Shown one piece after another: positions 11,553 through 23,317 of a DNA stretch of 64,000 nt. The DNA comes from Lasiosphaeria ovina (taxonomy: Eukaryota > Ascomycota > Sordariomycetes > Sordariales > Lasiosphaeriaceae). The first letter of the stretch is position 1. Every line of letters starts with the position of its first letter. Made by a program: the position numbers and the translations under genes. Under the pieces are notes generated by a model. It saw only the letters and a program-made list of their open reading frames with translations. It had not been told where the DNA came from and did no database searches. The stretch is taken from positions 992,001-1,056,000 of the forward strand of contig JAULSN010000001.1 in the NCBI GenBank assembly GCA_033439765.1, written 5' to 3'.

Positions 11553-12741
11553 TCAGCGCTCCCCCGCAAGCCGCCTGCTCTGCACTTCACCCAGTGCCTT
11601 GGTGCCGCTGAGAGCCGCCACCACGCCAACGACAGCAGCCACCGGCAGTGTCTGGAAGAGGTTCCAGCTGGTGTAGTACATGAAAAAGACAAACTCCATG
11701 GCCACGATGGAGCCAAAGAATGAGGCATGCGACAGAGGCGCGGCGCCCAAGGCTTTGGTGAGGTGGTTGAGGTTTGCGCCGAGCAAAGCCCACTATAGCA
11801 GACGTTAGACATGCGCCATCACAACACCAGAGGGAAACCAGTCCCATGGCACACTACTTACGCCGATGAACAGAGCCGGCACCGTAGCGGCGACAGCCAG
11901 GGTAAAAAAGAGCGAGATGACCTTGGGCGGGCTGCGGGGATCGGAGCGGAAGATGTGGTGGATCTCGGGCCTCTTGCCGTAGCGCAGCGGCTTCTCGTAG
12001 TTCGGAAGCGGCGTGGCCGGGTCGGGGCGGATCTCGACCTCGAAGGCGGGCGTGTTGAGGCCCGTGGCGGAACCGAACGACGCGATCACCACCGACGCCT
12101 TGAGCGGCTTTTCGGCCAGGAGCAGCTGCGCGGGGAGGTCCTTCTGACTCTGTACCAAGGAAAAGAAAGCGCCCGCTCGTTAGTAACTGTAGTAAATCCC
12201 AGGGCATCCACGTCTAGAGCAACCAACAGCCAGTCTTCGCCACCTAACTCGAGGGTAGATCTGGTTTTTGTTTTCGCAAAGCAGGATTCACTTCCACTCA
12301 CAATCTGCACGACGGCCTTCCCGTTCTCCTTGACCGTCAGCGGGAACGGCGCCTCGAGGCCCGAGTCCTGGTCCCGCAGCACGACGAACGCCTGGTGCGG
12401 GCGCTTGCCCTTGCCGTTGTCCTTCGCCGTGAGGGCGACCTTGAGGCTGTCGGCGCTGCCGAGAGCGACGGGCATGGCCAGCGGTGTCTTTTGGTTCAGC
12501 CTGCAGTTGCGCACAACCGTACACGGTCAGCAATCCGATTTCCAATGCAAGAAGATCCAATCCATGGGGGGAGAGAGGGAGAGAATTACTTCTCCTTGAT
12601 GCCCTCGGACCCCTTGCGCGCAGCAATCGACAGGCTGGCGTCGTCGAAGCCCCACGACGAAGCCGCGGCAGAGGCAAGCCCGCTCGCCACGGCGAGCGCC
12701 AGGAGCGCCGCCGAGGCGAAAGTCTGCTGTTGGAACCGCAT
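11553..12741 (-). CDS. swp1: Oligosaccharyltransferase delta subunit (SWP1/ribophorin II)
   Basis: Four exons (12590-12741, 12302-12500, 11862-12149, 11553-11792) encode about 292 aa. There is an N-terminal signal peptide (MRFQQQTFASAALLALAVAS) and a luminal beta-sandwich region with HQAFVVLRDQDSGLEAPFPL. The conserved ribophorin II C-terminal region follows, with RPEIHHIFRSDPRSPPKVIS and three or so membrane segments (FFTLAVAATVPALFIGV; FFGSIVAMEFVFFMYYTSWN; VAAVVGVVAALSGTKAL). The product is a non-catalytic subunit of the ER complex that transfers the lipid-linked glycan to Asn. Intron 2 is rather long at 152 nt. A second OST subunit, OST5, lies at 53.9 kb in the same window. Confidence 0.92.
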
Positions 12742-13275
12742 TGTCGGTTTTTTTCTCAATTCGCTGCGAGGTTGACTAAACCTGTCGAAAAGATTCGGTG
12801 GGTATTTGTAAAAGAAAGGAAGGCTGACAAAATATTAAAAAAGAAGGGCTAATACCGTCACCCGTCTGGCCAGCGATAATGATGCCGAAACCCCCAATGA
12901 ACACTTGTCCAGCTCCAGAGCTCATGCACGGACGGACGGGGCGGGCGGTTGCCAAGACCTCGTACTGTGTAGGTGCCCGCGCCACCAGGGTTGGTTGGGG
13001 GACCACCCCGGGAGTGCGCCTATCACATTGTCCCCTATTGTCAGACTCCCACATTCATTGAATACAGTCTATGAAGTAAGTCGCTGTTAAAGGCGGCAAG
13101 GCACCAATTGGTCTAATAGCTGAAACTTACAAAGCGATCCATTGTAGGGACAGGTTTTAGTGACATGGTAGATTTATACAGAGCCGCTATGTACCAGCCG
13201 TTCGCCATACCCAAGAGAGTCTAGTTTGGGCAAGTATATGCAGTTTATGTCACCCACCTCCCAGGACTCCTTACA
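12742..13275. promoter_or_regulatory. SWP1 upstream region
   Basis: About 530 bp between the SWP1 start codon and the stop codon of the M28 gene, both on the minus strand. It must contain the SWP1 promoter and the M28 3' UTR. No specific element is recognised. Confidence 0.4.
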
Positions 13276-14620
13276 CTAGAGCTCTGACTTCTCGGTGTAA
13301 GTCTTTGCCCACTTCTTCGTGTCCTCGGGCAGGGGCACCGGCGGGAGGAATCCGTCGAGCTCCATCCACTCGGCGACAAACGCCGTCATGATCGTCGCCC
13401 AGTCACGCACCGTGGGCGGGTCGAGATGCGCGCCGTCGTCGTCGAGGGTGTGCCACACGTCCGGGAACGGCGTGGGGATGATGTGCAGCACGTCTACGCC
13501 GCGCTCCATGAACGGCACGTGGTCGTCCTGCACAAAGCCCCTGGTGAATTGCTCGGGGCGCTTGCGGGCCTCCGGCAGGAACGGGTGGTTGTTGCTGGCC
13601 TCCGTCTCGAGCGCGCCCAGCTTCCTCAGCCGCTCCTCGGCCGCCGCCAGTTGCTGGTACGCCCAGTGCGTCTGGGCAAAGTATGACGGCACGCGTGGGC
13701 CCGGCGCCCCGAGCAGGTCCAGCAGCACAAACATGCTGATGGCCTGCAGCGGCGTCGAGAAAATGCCCTCGTGCTCTGTGGTCTCCCATGTCTGGGCCAG
13801 CGCACTTTTCAAGAGCAAAAGGATAAGGTTAGCGACAGGGAAGATGGCAGGAAAGTTAGAGCATGGGGGATGGGAGGGGGCAAAAGGAGGAGAAGAGAGA
13901 AAGGGCGAGAACTGAACCCATATCTTACCGTGACCCATAAAGTGAATCCGAGTCGGTCCACGACACCCACGCCTCCTCGCCGTCCAGGAAGAGGATCTGG
14001 ACGCCCTTCTCCTCCTCGAGGCCGTCGGGCGCGTGGCCGGCAGCGCGCATGGCATCCCACTTGCTCGTCAGCGCGGCGTCGATGCTGCGCGCGACGTGGA
14101 GCAGCATGGCGCAGGGGGCGGCGCTGTCGACGGCGCCGACGAAGCCCTCGGGGCGGTACAGGCTGTCGTAGTGGGCGGCGAGCGTCAGGCGGGCGACATC
14201 TCCCGGGGCGGCCGTCGCTGCCCCTGCCCCTGCCTCTGCTATCACCCACGGCGGGTCGCGGCGGAAGACGAGGTTGGCAAAGGGCACCAGCATGTGGCCC
14301 GTGGCAGGCGTCGTCGCCGTCGAGTTGTGCCACTCGAGCGTCCACAGCGGGAGGTGGTGGGCGAAGAAGTCGGCAAAGTGGCGCTGGGCCTTCTCGGACC
14401 CTGCCGTGCCCGGCACGCGTGGAATCAGGATGGGCGCCAGCAGCGCGCCCGTGACGGCATCGAGGTCGGCGCCGCCCGACGGGATGCGCGCGAGGCTGAC
14501 GTTAGATAGCGGCGCGTAGGCCCGCGCCGTCGTTGCGGCTAGCAACTGGTAGACGAGCACCGCCAGCAGCAGCAGGTGGTGGCGGCGATGCTTCGTCGGC
14601 CTGGTGATGCCGGTCGTCAT
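13276..14620 (-). CDS. M28-family glutaminyl-peptide cyclotransferase-like protein
   Basis: Two exons (13929-14620, 13276-13804; 124-nt intron) encode about 406 aa. The N-terminus has a basic stretch and a hydrophobic signal/anchor (HHLLLLAVLVYQLLAATTA), so the enzyme probably enters the secretory pathway. The zinc and catalytic residues of glutaminyl cyclases are all visible: Asp165 (GAVDSAAPC), Glu215-Glu216 (FLDGEEAW), Asp260 (VLLDLLGA) and His349 (PFPDVWHTLDDD). Such enzymes convert N-terminal Gln to pyroglutamate; a peptidase role cannot be excluded from sequence. An in-frame ATG at 14689 would add 23 residues. I prefer 14620 because it places the hydrophobic segment nearer the N-terminus. 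Confidence 0.85.
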
Positions 14621-16353
14621 GCTGCTGCTGCTGCTGCCACCACCGGTAGCGGCAACGAAAGGGTTTCGTCTTGTTTTACAGTGCGCCATAGTTCACGGCA
14701 TGTCTGTGGCCGGCCACGCTGTTCCGTTCCTGTCGTCGTCGTCTCCCTGTGTGTGCCGCGGCCGTCCTTCCAGCATGAAGGTACCCGTCCGTCTCATGTC
14801 ACGCACGGCATGGAGGATCCCGCAAAAGTTGAGGCACAGACAGAAACAACAATCTAACGGCAAATAAACGGCAACGTATCCCGTTTACACCCCATCCATT
14901 GCTTGGGGTATTTATCGGTGTTCCCCCCTCGCGTTGTTTGGGAAGGCACGACAATCGGTCCGTTACTACTTATACCAGCTGCCTATCAGGCGGTGATGCC
15001 AGGTAAGCGACCGTCTATCTATCACACCAGGGTATCCACAGGCGACTCCACATGCGCCCCACTCAGAAATTTGCATTCGTGCACGGACCAACTACATCCT
15101 ATTTAAAATAACCCGCCACCACCGGGTTCTTTCGACCTTTCCTCTCTTTTTTTCCCTGCCTTCGGGCAACAGAAGGGCCTTCGAGCAACAAACTAGCATG
15201 ACCTCTGCACTAAAGGTTACAAACTACACTGGGATTTTAAACCTTTTTTTTCACTTTGATCGCAGCCTATGGGTTGCGGCATTGAGAAGAGAGACAGACT
15301 GGTTGGAGAGCTTCAAATTGGTGGGCTGTGCCTCGCCGCCGGCCGCCCCTCTTCCCCCGCCAATTCAGGGTTCTGCCCGCCAATGGATGCAAGGGACCGA
15401 GTGCCCTGAGCTGCGGGGAAGCAAGCAGGGACCACGGCGGGGGTTTCCAGGTACCTTCGCAAACATTCCTCTTCACATTTGGACGAGAACATCGAGCAAG
15501 TCTCCAAAAGGGACTACGATCAACATCCCGAGACGTGCAACGCATTTAGATATGAACCTCTATGTGTCATGTAATTAGCTTGTAGCGTCAAAGACACTGA
15601 ATCGTATAACTCCAAACGCAGCACATTTCCTTGTCACTCAAAATCAATCCGTACATCCATCCACGCCCAACCAGCAAGTCAAACATCGGTACCTTGATTC
15701 CTGCCAGATATAAATATACTCACGATTCATGTCCAAGATCATCTTCTTACGTTCTTTCCATTTTTTCTAAGCCGCGCTGCTCCAAAAGCCCGAACGTCCG
15801 CAAGAGGAACAAACGGACGGAACAAAACAACATAATGTTCATATCGAAAAAGAAAGAAAATAGGAAAGCGAGAAAAAAAAGCTACCGCTGCCATGAGCAA
15901 GGGGCTTGAAATGCCAGAGCTGACACCCGGAACGCCATGCTACTACTATGCTGCCAATGCTTCCCTCCCTTTTATTCCCCCCTCTCTAGTTTGACCCTTC
16001 CTTTCGGCTGAGCCACGTCCAAGAAAGAAAGTCGTCACTCGCCGTCTACCAGCAGAAAAGAAGCATGAGACGAAAATAAAAGTACCCCCAATCCGCCATC
16101 ATTCCCCAATAAATGAATTATAGACCTCTGGAAACAAATGTAGGTCCCATCATCCGCTGTCTTGTGTGAACTAGATCTAGTCTATCCAGCTCAGCCTCTT
16201 TTCTAAAGCCACGGAGAAGGATGCAAAGACACAAATCAGTGAGCTAGTCAGCTTAGCACCGCTTCGGGCCATCCGTTTTCTGGACACAGCACGATGCCGC
16301 TGGCATCATGTGCTGCCTCTCTTTATTTTGAAGGGGAAGAACTCGCCACCATA
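14621..16353. other. Intergenic region
   Basis: About 1.7 kb between the M28 gene promoter (minus strand) and the 3' end of the phosphotransferase gene. The 15.6-16.2 kb part is AT-rich and purine-rich, in keeping with UTR. No gene is recognised. Confidence 0.4.
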
Positions 16354-17996
16354 TTACTGCGTCTTTCTCCCATTGGCCACCCCATTCGCCGCCAGCTCGG
16401 CCGCCTTCTTGTTCGCAGCCAGCTTCTCGGCAGGGATGGTTAGGCAGTTGATGCCGAGGAAATTGCAGATGCTCGACGTGACCACGTAGGCCCAGCGGAA
16501 GTAGGCGACGGTGGCAAAAGCGAGGTAGGCCCACAGGTAGGCGTGCTCGACCTCTGCCGAGACGGCCGGGAAGCCGAGGCGCGGCAGGTTGCCGAGCACG
16601 GCGCCGCCGACCAGCGGCCACAGCATGACGGTCCAGTAGGGGAACGGCTGGCGCGTGAGGTGGGCCAGGATGATCTTGGTCGTCATGCGTCCAAAGACGA
16701 AGCTCATGATAATGCAAAACAGCATCAGGTGGTTCTCGGCGCGCAGCGTCGAGTGCGGGCTGTACAGCCACGCGCCAATGCTGCCCGAGAAGACCACCAT
16801 GGGCGTCCACTCGAGGAAGACGGGCGCCACCGCCTGGTTGCGCGACCGCCGCGCCCGTACCACGTGGTAGATGCAGAACGGAACGTGCGTGAACAGGAGC
16901 GACGACACGAGGATCACGATCCAGATGTCGCGCACCGAGAGGTCACCCAGCTGGTTTGCCGTCAGGCCCAGCCCGGTGAGAGTATTCACGCGGTCGCCCA
17001 AATGATTCACCAGGGGTTCTGTCCAGACGCCTGGACCGTAATAACCCGAGATGGCCATCATGGCGCAGGCAATAAGAAGGCCCTCTGTCGGTCCGTTGAT
17101 CACGCCGAGGTAGAGTGTGTGCGTGTGGTACGTCTCCCAGGTGGAGAAGAACATGGGCAGGCAGGGGACGAGCGCCGTGAAGACACCCGACTTGGAATTG
17201 CCCAGGCCCATGGCCGCCGTCTCCAGCAAGCTGGCGAGTGTGCAGTTCAGGCTGTCGATGCCGTGGTCGAACAGCTCTCCTAGTCCGCTAGACGTGCCGG
17301 TCCGCCTCGCCTGCTTGCCGTCGATGTTGTCCATTGTCTGGTACATGAAGAGTCCCAAGGCGAAGCTAAAGTACAGCCACGAAGGGCCCTGGATGTAGCG
17401 ACAGATCACAGTCATGTATTAGTGCTTGCTTTGACCTTGTCTACTGCAACCATTACCACAGAACGGACGGGACGAGTAGAGGGCTTACCGGTCCGATCAG
17501 GTCCGGCATGAAGATCGCTAGCAGGCCGATATTGGCGAGGATGCAGAAGAAGCCCAGAAGGGTCACCATATTCGGCGCCAGCCATAGCGGCAGGAGTTCG
17601 ACAACCGCATTCCACTATAATTCGCACGTCTTAGCTTCTCGTAATTGCGGTGCTTCTTCGCGACTACAGACAGCAGATGGCAGCTGGAGCTAGGAGTAGG
17701 AGGAGGAGGAGGAGGAGGCGGGGCACACAATCGCGTACATATGGACGGAGGATATAGTGGGATACGGGTGACTTGTCGACGGCCGAGTACTGGTACGACT
17801 TCAAGTGAATGAGCGCGTCGTCCGAGATGCATTCGGCAATCGCGTGCTCTATTTGCTCGCCGACGCCGCCGCCGCCGTTGTTAGCAGACCGCCTCTCTGT
17901 TTCTTTCTTGTCGTTTCTTCAACGCAGGTGCCAGGGGAGGGGAGGGTAAGGTGGGGTTTGGGGGTCTAGCGCACTGCTGTTGTTGGGAACACCCAT
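16354..17996 (-). CDS. ept1: Ethanolamine/choline phosphotransferase (EPT1/CPT1 family)
   Basis: Transfers phosphoethanolamine or phosphocholine from a CDP-base to diacylglycerol in the Kennedy pathway, in the ER/Golgi membrane. Exons 17739-17848, 17489-17614 and 16354-17388 are secure. The first exon (17975-17996) is my best guess, giving about 430 aa. The CDP-alcohol phosphatidyltransferase signature is complete: DGKQARR at 109-115, then G...ELFDHGID with Asp127 and Asp131. Conserved N-terminal blocks are ISDDALIHLKSYQYSAVDKS and LPLWLAPNMVTLLG. About eight to ten hydrophobic segments follow, and the C-terminus is polar (KKAAELAANG). Sequence does not separate EPT from CPT specificity. A TGCTAAC branch site about 20 nt before the acceptor at 17849-17850 supports an upstream coding exon. 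Using only ATGG with a GTGTTC donor is an alternative start. Confidence 0.87.
17701..17718. repeat. (AGG)n microsatellite in an intron
   Basis: Six AGG triplets inside the second intron (17615-17738) of the phosphotransferase gene; on the sense strand it reads as a CCT pyrimidine tract. Confidence 0.8.
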
Positions 17997-19548
17997 TTTT
18001 GTTTCTGCCCGCTTAGGGGAAGGGGGAGGGAACGACGCCGCCAAATAGGTAAATCTGCGGCTGCAGAGACTCTTCCCGCGGCGTTCGAAAGGGGGAGTCG
18101 GCGGCGTATATAGTGGTGAGTAAGGTAGGAGGGGAGGAAAAGAGATCGGTGGAGTGAGAGAGCGGATGAGGCCTAACAAGACATCGTCGAAGCCGCTAAG
18201 CCAAGCCGTTTAGGATAAGGTAAGGTATACTAGGGCTTTTTGTTGTGCCGGTCGAGAAAAAAAATTATGTTTGGGCGGTGTCGGCCTCTTCAGAGACTCG
18301 CATATTAAGTTCAATGGCAAGAGGGTAGGAGGCGAGCGAGTAATTAATTATCACTTGACCCCCCTTGTTGCCTGTCCTGTGGGTTCCTTTCCCACAATGT
18401 GGACGTTTGAGGACTGGACGGTGCAAGGCCAGCGGTGCACTGCAGCAAGCTTGGGCAGGCATCATCCCGCCAGTTGTTGAGTCGCTTGTCCGCCTGACGC
18501 GAATCAGATCTGGGCACCCCCCAACAACCCAGCGGGTCGGCCTGCAGCAAGCCCCCAGACCCGTTCCCGCCGCCGCGGCCACTTTCACGTGTCAAACGAG
18601 TGGCCAATGTCGATTGATTGTTTCTGTGCTGATCCTGTCCAATCAACACCTAACTATTGTTTGGCGAGAACGGTCCCTGTCGGCAGACGAGGTCGATGGG
18701 ACGAATAGGAAGACGGGAAATCATTTTAGAGTTCGTCTTACATCTGAGATCATTACGTACACTACATAGGGTAGGTACTTAGCGGTCGGGTAAGAATAGG
18801 AAAGATCCCAAGATCCGCTTATACGTATAAATAAGAGCTTATTCTTGGAGCCAAGCGGCAGGGAAAATAATTAGGTAGGTTTACTACGTCTTGGATAGGG
18901 AATTTCTTGAATCGGAGACACAGCGTACAAAAACCAGGAAGGGGAGGTTGCGAAACGAAACAGCCAAAGCTGACGTAAAGGCAAGGACAACTGAACGGGC
19001 TGCATCTCGGGACTTGAAACTTGGCCACCAAAATAGACAACCATGATATTGCCCTCGTCCCACACCACCGCCTGTCGTACAGCATATTGTCTTGTGGGAC
19101 CTTGGGTAGCCTAGGTAGCAGGTCCCAAGACACTTTGTCACCCAGAATCAGAGCCGAGTTCTAAATATTTTCAATATTTTGTTTTCTTATTCATTTCCAA
19201 AAAAAGACAACGAACTTGACCGAAAATTCAGCACAGCATCCTATTTCCCAAAATTCAGAGTCCCCAAAAAAGGTTCAGACACCTCACAAGGCAGAGAGGT
19301 GCTTGGTATAGTTAAACATTATTATATCGATCCAAGCAAATGACGCATGTGTTTCCCCAACTGTTCAAAGCGAACCATTTCTTCTCTCTCCATCCTCGGC
19401 TCGGGTGGGAAACAGAGCCGACGAGATGAAGCAATGCGGAAGACGATATCCCTTTGCTGTCGCTGCCCGCAGTTGCCGATATTCTGAAACCTCCAATATC
19501 CACCCAGCAACTTCCGCGTTGACAAGTCCTTTGTAGCCATGTTGACTT
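17997..19548. other. Intergenic region
   Basis: About 1.55 kb holding the phosphotransferase promoter and the 3' flank of the GPI-protein gene. It contains short AAGGTAAGGTA-type runs near 18214. No gene is recognised. Confidence 0.4.
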
Positions 19549-20286
19549 TTACAGCATCAAGGCAAACCCGGTAAAAAGGCCACCCAGGACAATTGCGAGG
19601 CCGTAGATGCTTCCGAAAGCAGCCACGCGCGTGGCCGCACTTCCCGGCGCACTGCCGCCATTGTTGTTGTTGTTGCTGTTGCCGTTGTCCTGGCCGGCCA
19701 AGCCATTGGCTACCTGGTTGCTTGTGGCAGACGGTGTGGAGACTGTCGACGAGGCGCTCGTGGTAGTCGTGACGTTGATCCTTGTGGGGCTCTGGGCGCC
19801 GCATGGGTGGTCTTGGCGGCAAGAGGACGAGCAGGTGTTGTCACCGGCGCAACTCTTCACACAGTTCTCGCCCCACTGTTGGCACACATGATATGGCAGA
19901 GTCAAAGAGTATTCCGAAACATTGGGCTGCAAGCCATCGCCGCAGACGCAGCCGTACGTGAGGGTTTTCTGCAAGTCGAGTCAGCGGGTTAGTCAACAGC
20001 CACGGCTATTCAGCACGTTCGGGGACCTACAGGGTCGCAGGTGTTGACTTTGGTAGTGCCTCCCGGTGACTGCTGCAGGCAGATGCTGGGGCAGGTACTC
20101 TTTTCATCCCTGCACCAAGCCTCTGTTTTGATATCACCTGTAAGTATATATTCTCCTGGCGCGCGGTGGAATTGAATAAATCCTACCTCTAAGGGATAGG
20201 GAGACGGTAGTGGGATCGATGTAGTAGTCGGCCGAGACGACAAGCGCGCCGGCAAGAGCCAGGAGGGTTTTTGTGAAAGAAACCAT
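19549..20286 (-). CDS. Cysteine-rich GPI-anchored surface protein (DUF7707-like)
   Basis: Three exons (20187-20286, 20031-20122, 19549-19968) encode about 203 aa. The signal peptide is MVSFTKTLLALAGALVVSA. The mature part starts with YYIDPTTVSLSLR and carries a cysteine-rich domain: EAWCRDEKSTCPSICLQQ, NTCDPKTLTYGCVCG, LPYHVCQQWGENCVKSC and SSSCRQDHPCGA. This pattern is shared by fungal secreted proteins that I recall as DUF7707. A Ser/Thr-rich linker, an Asn run and a C-terminal hydrophobic tail (IYGLAIVLGGLFTGFALML) preceded by small residues indicate a GPI anchor. The molecular function is unknown; a cell-wall or surface role is inferred. Confidence 0.85.
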
Positions 20287-23200
20287 TGTGGAAGGTGATT
20301 TGTTGTTTAACTAAAGACGTTCGAATCGACCCTGCAACGAGTGCGGAGGTGAATTAGATGGTTTCTGGAGATAACGCCAAGTCAGCATCCATCTTCAAAA
20401 CACGGATACACCAAATGGCGAACACAAGCCTAAGATTGCCCCAGACACACTCGTGCATACCAGCCACCCCAGGCAGGGCTCTAACGGGCCAACTCACGTG
20501 TGCGTTGTTTTCGAGACCTCAGAATCACGGCCGGAATGTGGAATGGAATCTAGGCAAAAAAGGCCAAGAGAACCGAGCAATCGCCGAGTCGAGAGAGAAA
20601 AAAAGGCAAGGAAATATTAAACGAAGGTAAGAAGATTAATCAAAAACGCCCTAAGAAAGCTGTGCTTCGAGCGAGTGATAGCACAGAGAGAAGCTGCCGA
20701 GGCGAGAAGATGTTCGGAACGGATGGCAACGACAGAGAGAAGGACTTTAAGACAGGACCGGAGGGGAGAAAAGGAGGCTACCTGCTGGGTAGGGTTCCAT
20801 GGACGCCATCTAATCCCCGAGGTCAGGTAAAAAATAAAATAACATCCTGATAGGCTCGACCTGGCTAGCTCCCCTGGAGTCAGGGCGCGTTCCCACCCTC
20901 CTCTGCAGGAACAGCAAGAAGGCCAACACCCGCTCCACAGTTAGCAATGATTCTCCAATCAGCACGTCAATTGGAAGGAGGCTGCCCGGGGACCATCCTG
21001 ATTTCTGCGCTAGCTAGCGTGCGGCGGCCGGCTACCGTGGCGTTTGCGGCAGGGATCTGGGGGAGCCTATCTCTCGGACGACATGACTGACAGACACCTT
21101 GCAGTCAGTCCATGAGCGTATATAATCGCACAGCGGCAACCCGGGGCCATCTGGCAGTCTAATCATTGTCTGCCGGCTTTCAGTCTTCTTGACTTGACGC
21201 AAGCCGTCTCTGTCTTGGTGTTTCAGGTATTGATCATGAGGATCCAGAATGCGACCGAGATGGCAGGCGGATGCAAACTTTTTTCTTCTTCTTCCGCTCT
21301 CACTGCGGCGGCGCTGCAGGACATGTGCCCATCCGTGCCTCTTGCAAAGGATAGGTAGGCAACGGCAGAGAACGGCACATTGCTCCACGGATACGTATCC
21401 CCTGCTCGCAACTGGCCAAAAGCGACCATTCCTGCATCTTCTCGGGGTCTTTCTGGCTCCAATGAATAGGCAGAGTTGTCGGTGGTTAGTTTGACGGAAA
21501 AAAAGAGAAGCGGCCTTGCTGTCGTGATCCGTGGGTGCATACGAGGGCCCCACCGTCGTTGCACACACCCCGCGCAGCGAGATACCATCATCGGTGCATG
21601 CCTTCTCGTGTTCCCCAGCAACAAGTTTAAGCCGGTGACACTCTCCTATGTCGGCCCAGCGAATGTCGAGCCTGTCTGGCATCTGCGGCAGCTGCGGGTA
21701 TCCGCCGGAAGTCCGGTGTGCAGGCCAAGAAACTAGCGGCTCTACTCTTCGTCTTCTCGCGAATCGTCCTCCAACTTCCCGTTTGGCCGCCGGGCGAAGG
21801 ATTCGTCGAACCCGATAAGCGACTCGATGACACCGGGAATGCTACCCAGCCGAAACAAATCCTAGGATTCTGTGCATGCAAACGGCTACACTAGCCTAGC
21901 AGCCCACCTCTGGGGGATCTGAATCCTCCTTGACCGCTGACCGCTGACGTCGAAGTGTGCCCGGACCCTGATCGCCGAGATGGCAACGGCCATGCTCAGC
22001 CTCCAATAATGGGTGCAGCATGTCTGAGAAACAAAACGGAGGCCGGTCTTGTCGAGTGTCCGGACAACACACACGCCACCAGAAAGACATCTGTCAATCG
22101 GCACCCAACCTCCACTGTTTGGTTGCATTGCTTGACATCGGTGAAGGGTGCGAGGGGTAGTCCTCATGCCCTCTTGAGTTCTTCTCTCCACTCCATATCA
22201 GCAAAGCCTCGCCTCCGGAGATGTGTAGGCGGTGCCAGACTGTTGGCTCTGCTCCGAAGGAGGCGGGGAGGGCAGCAGCATTCAAGGTGGGTGCACCGGT
22301 GCTGGATGTACGGAGTTCGGAATTCGGCTAAGTACTGCGGTAAGCTGACAGACATGCCGGAGCGATATGGGGAACTGTTAGCCTTTCTTTCTTTCGACGC
22401 CTCTCACCAGCCTCGGAATAGGAAGAGGAAAGCATGTCTCGGGCTTTCTGATCTGCCCGCCCGCCCGCAGCAGCGAAACAAAAACTTGCCGAGTGGTGGG
22501 ACCGAATAGATCCGATCGGGGATGTCTTGTAATTTTTTTTGCCTCTCGCAAAGTCAAGCGGGAATGGGAGTCTAGGCAGCGAGAAAGAAAAACCTTTGGA
22601 AGAAAGTGGCTCGCTCGCTCGCCACTGGTGCCTTGTTAAGTAAGGTAACCAATCATGCCCGGCATCCTGATGCTCAAGATGCCGATTCGGGAAGCTACGA
22701 AGTGGTGTGGTCTTTCCGGGTTTTTGCAACACACCTGCAGCACAAGCTGCATTTTGCGCTTGCCATTGGATGCCCAAGAGGACTTGCTTGAGACACGTTA
22801 AACATGCTCCCGTTTCCGCATGAGATATATTCTTTCGTACTAATCGAGGTATGTTCCTATTAGCCGGTATGCGCGTGGTAACGGATATAAGCCATTACCC
22901 TACCATGATAAATTTAATAGTGTGGACGTTTCCTTTATAGAAAGGGAAACAAAACGACCGTGTTGAACCACAGCCAGTTCCGAGTTGAAACATGTAATAC
23001 AAGTATGCTACCCTTTTTTCTGTGACATATGGTAAAGGGCATATAGAAGCCATACATTATTTCTCTATCGTGCTTTACCGTGGATTGCCATATTGTACGA
23101 TACAAGTTTACTTCAGATATTCGGACGCTTTTAACACCCCCAAAAATCACAATCTTCTCTTTTTCTCTATCACCAACAAAAGCAATTTGTTACGTACAAC

Positions 23201-23317
23201 CAAGACCCCACCCACAACGATGAGTTGCCAACATACAGACATGCATACCATTACACCCCCTTCGACACTTCATGACAATGACACCCTCTCATCCTTATAG
23301 GTACAGTACACAATCAA
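20287..23317. other. 3-kb gene-poor stretch
   Basis: Lies between the GPI-protein promoter and the 3' end of PEX6. A 216-codon minus-strand frame (21032-21682) and several shorter frames exist, but none has a domain, codon bias or splice logic that I recognise. The part from 22.8 to 23.3 kb is AT-rich, as expected for the PEX6 3' region. Confidence 0.4.

Noticed and set aside
21032..21682. 216-codon minus-strand frame
   Set aside because: No recognisable motif, unbiased codons and no start or splice context. Possibly a lineage-specific or decayed gene, but not supportable.
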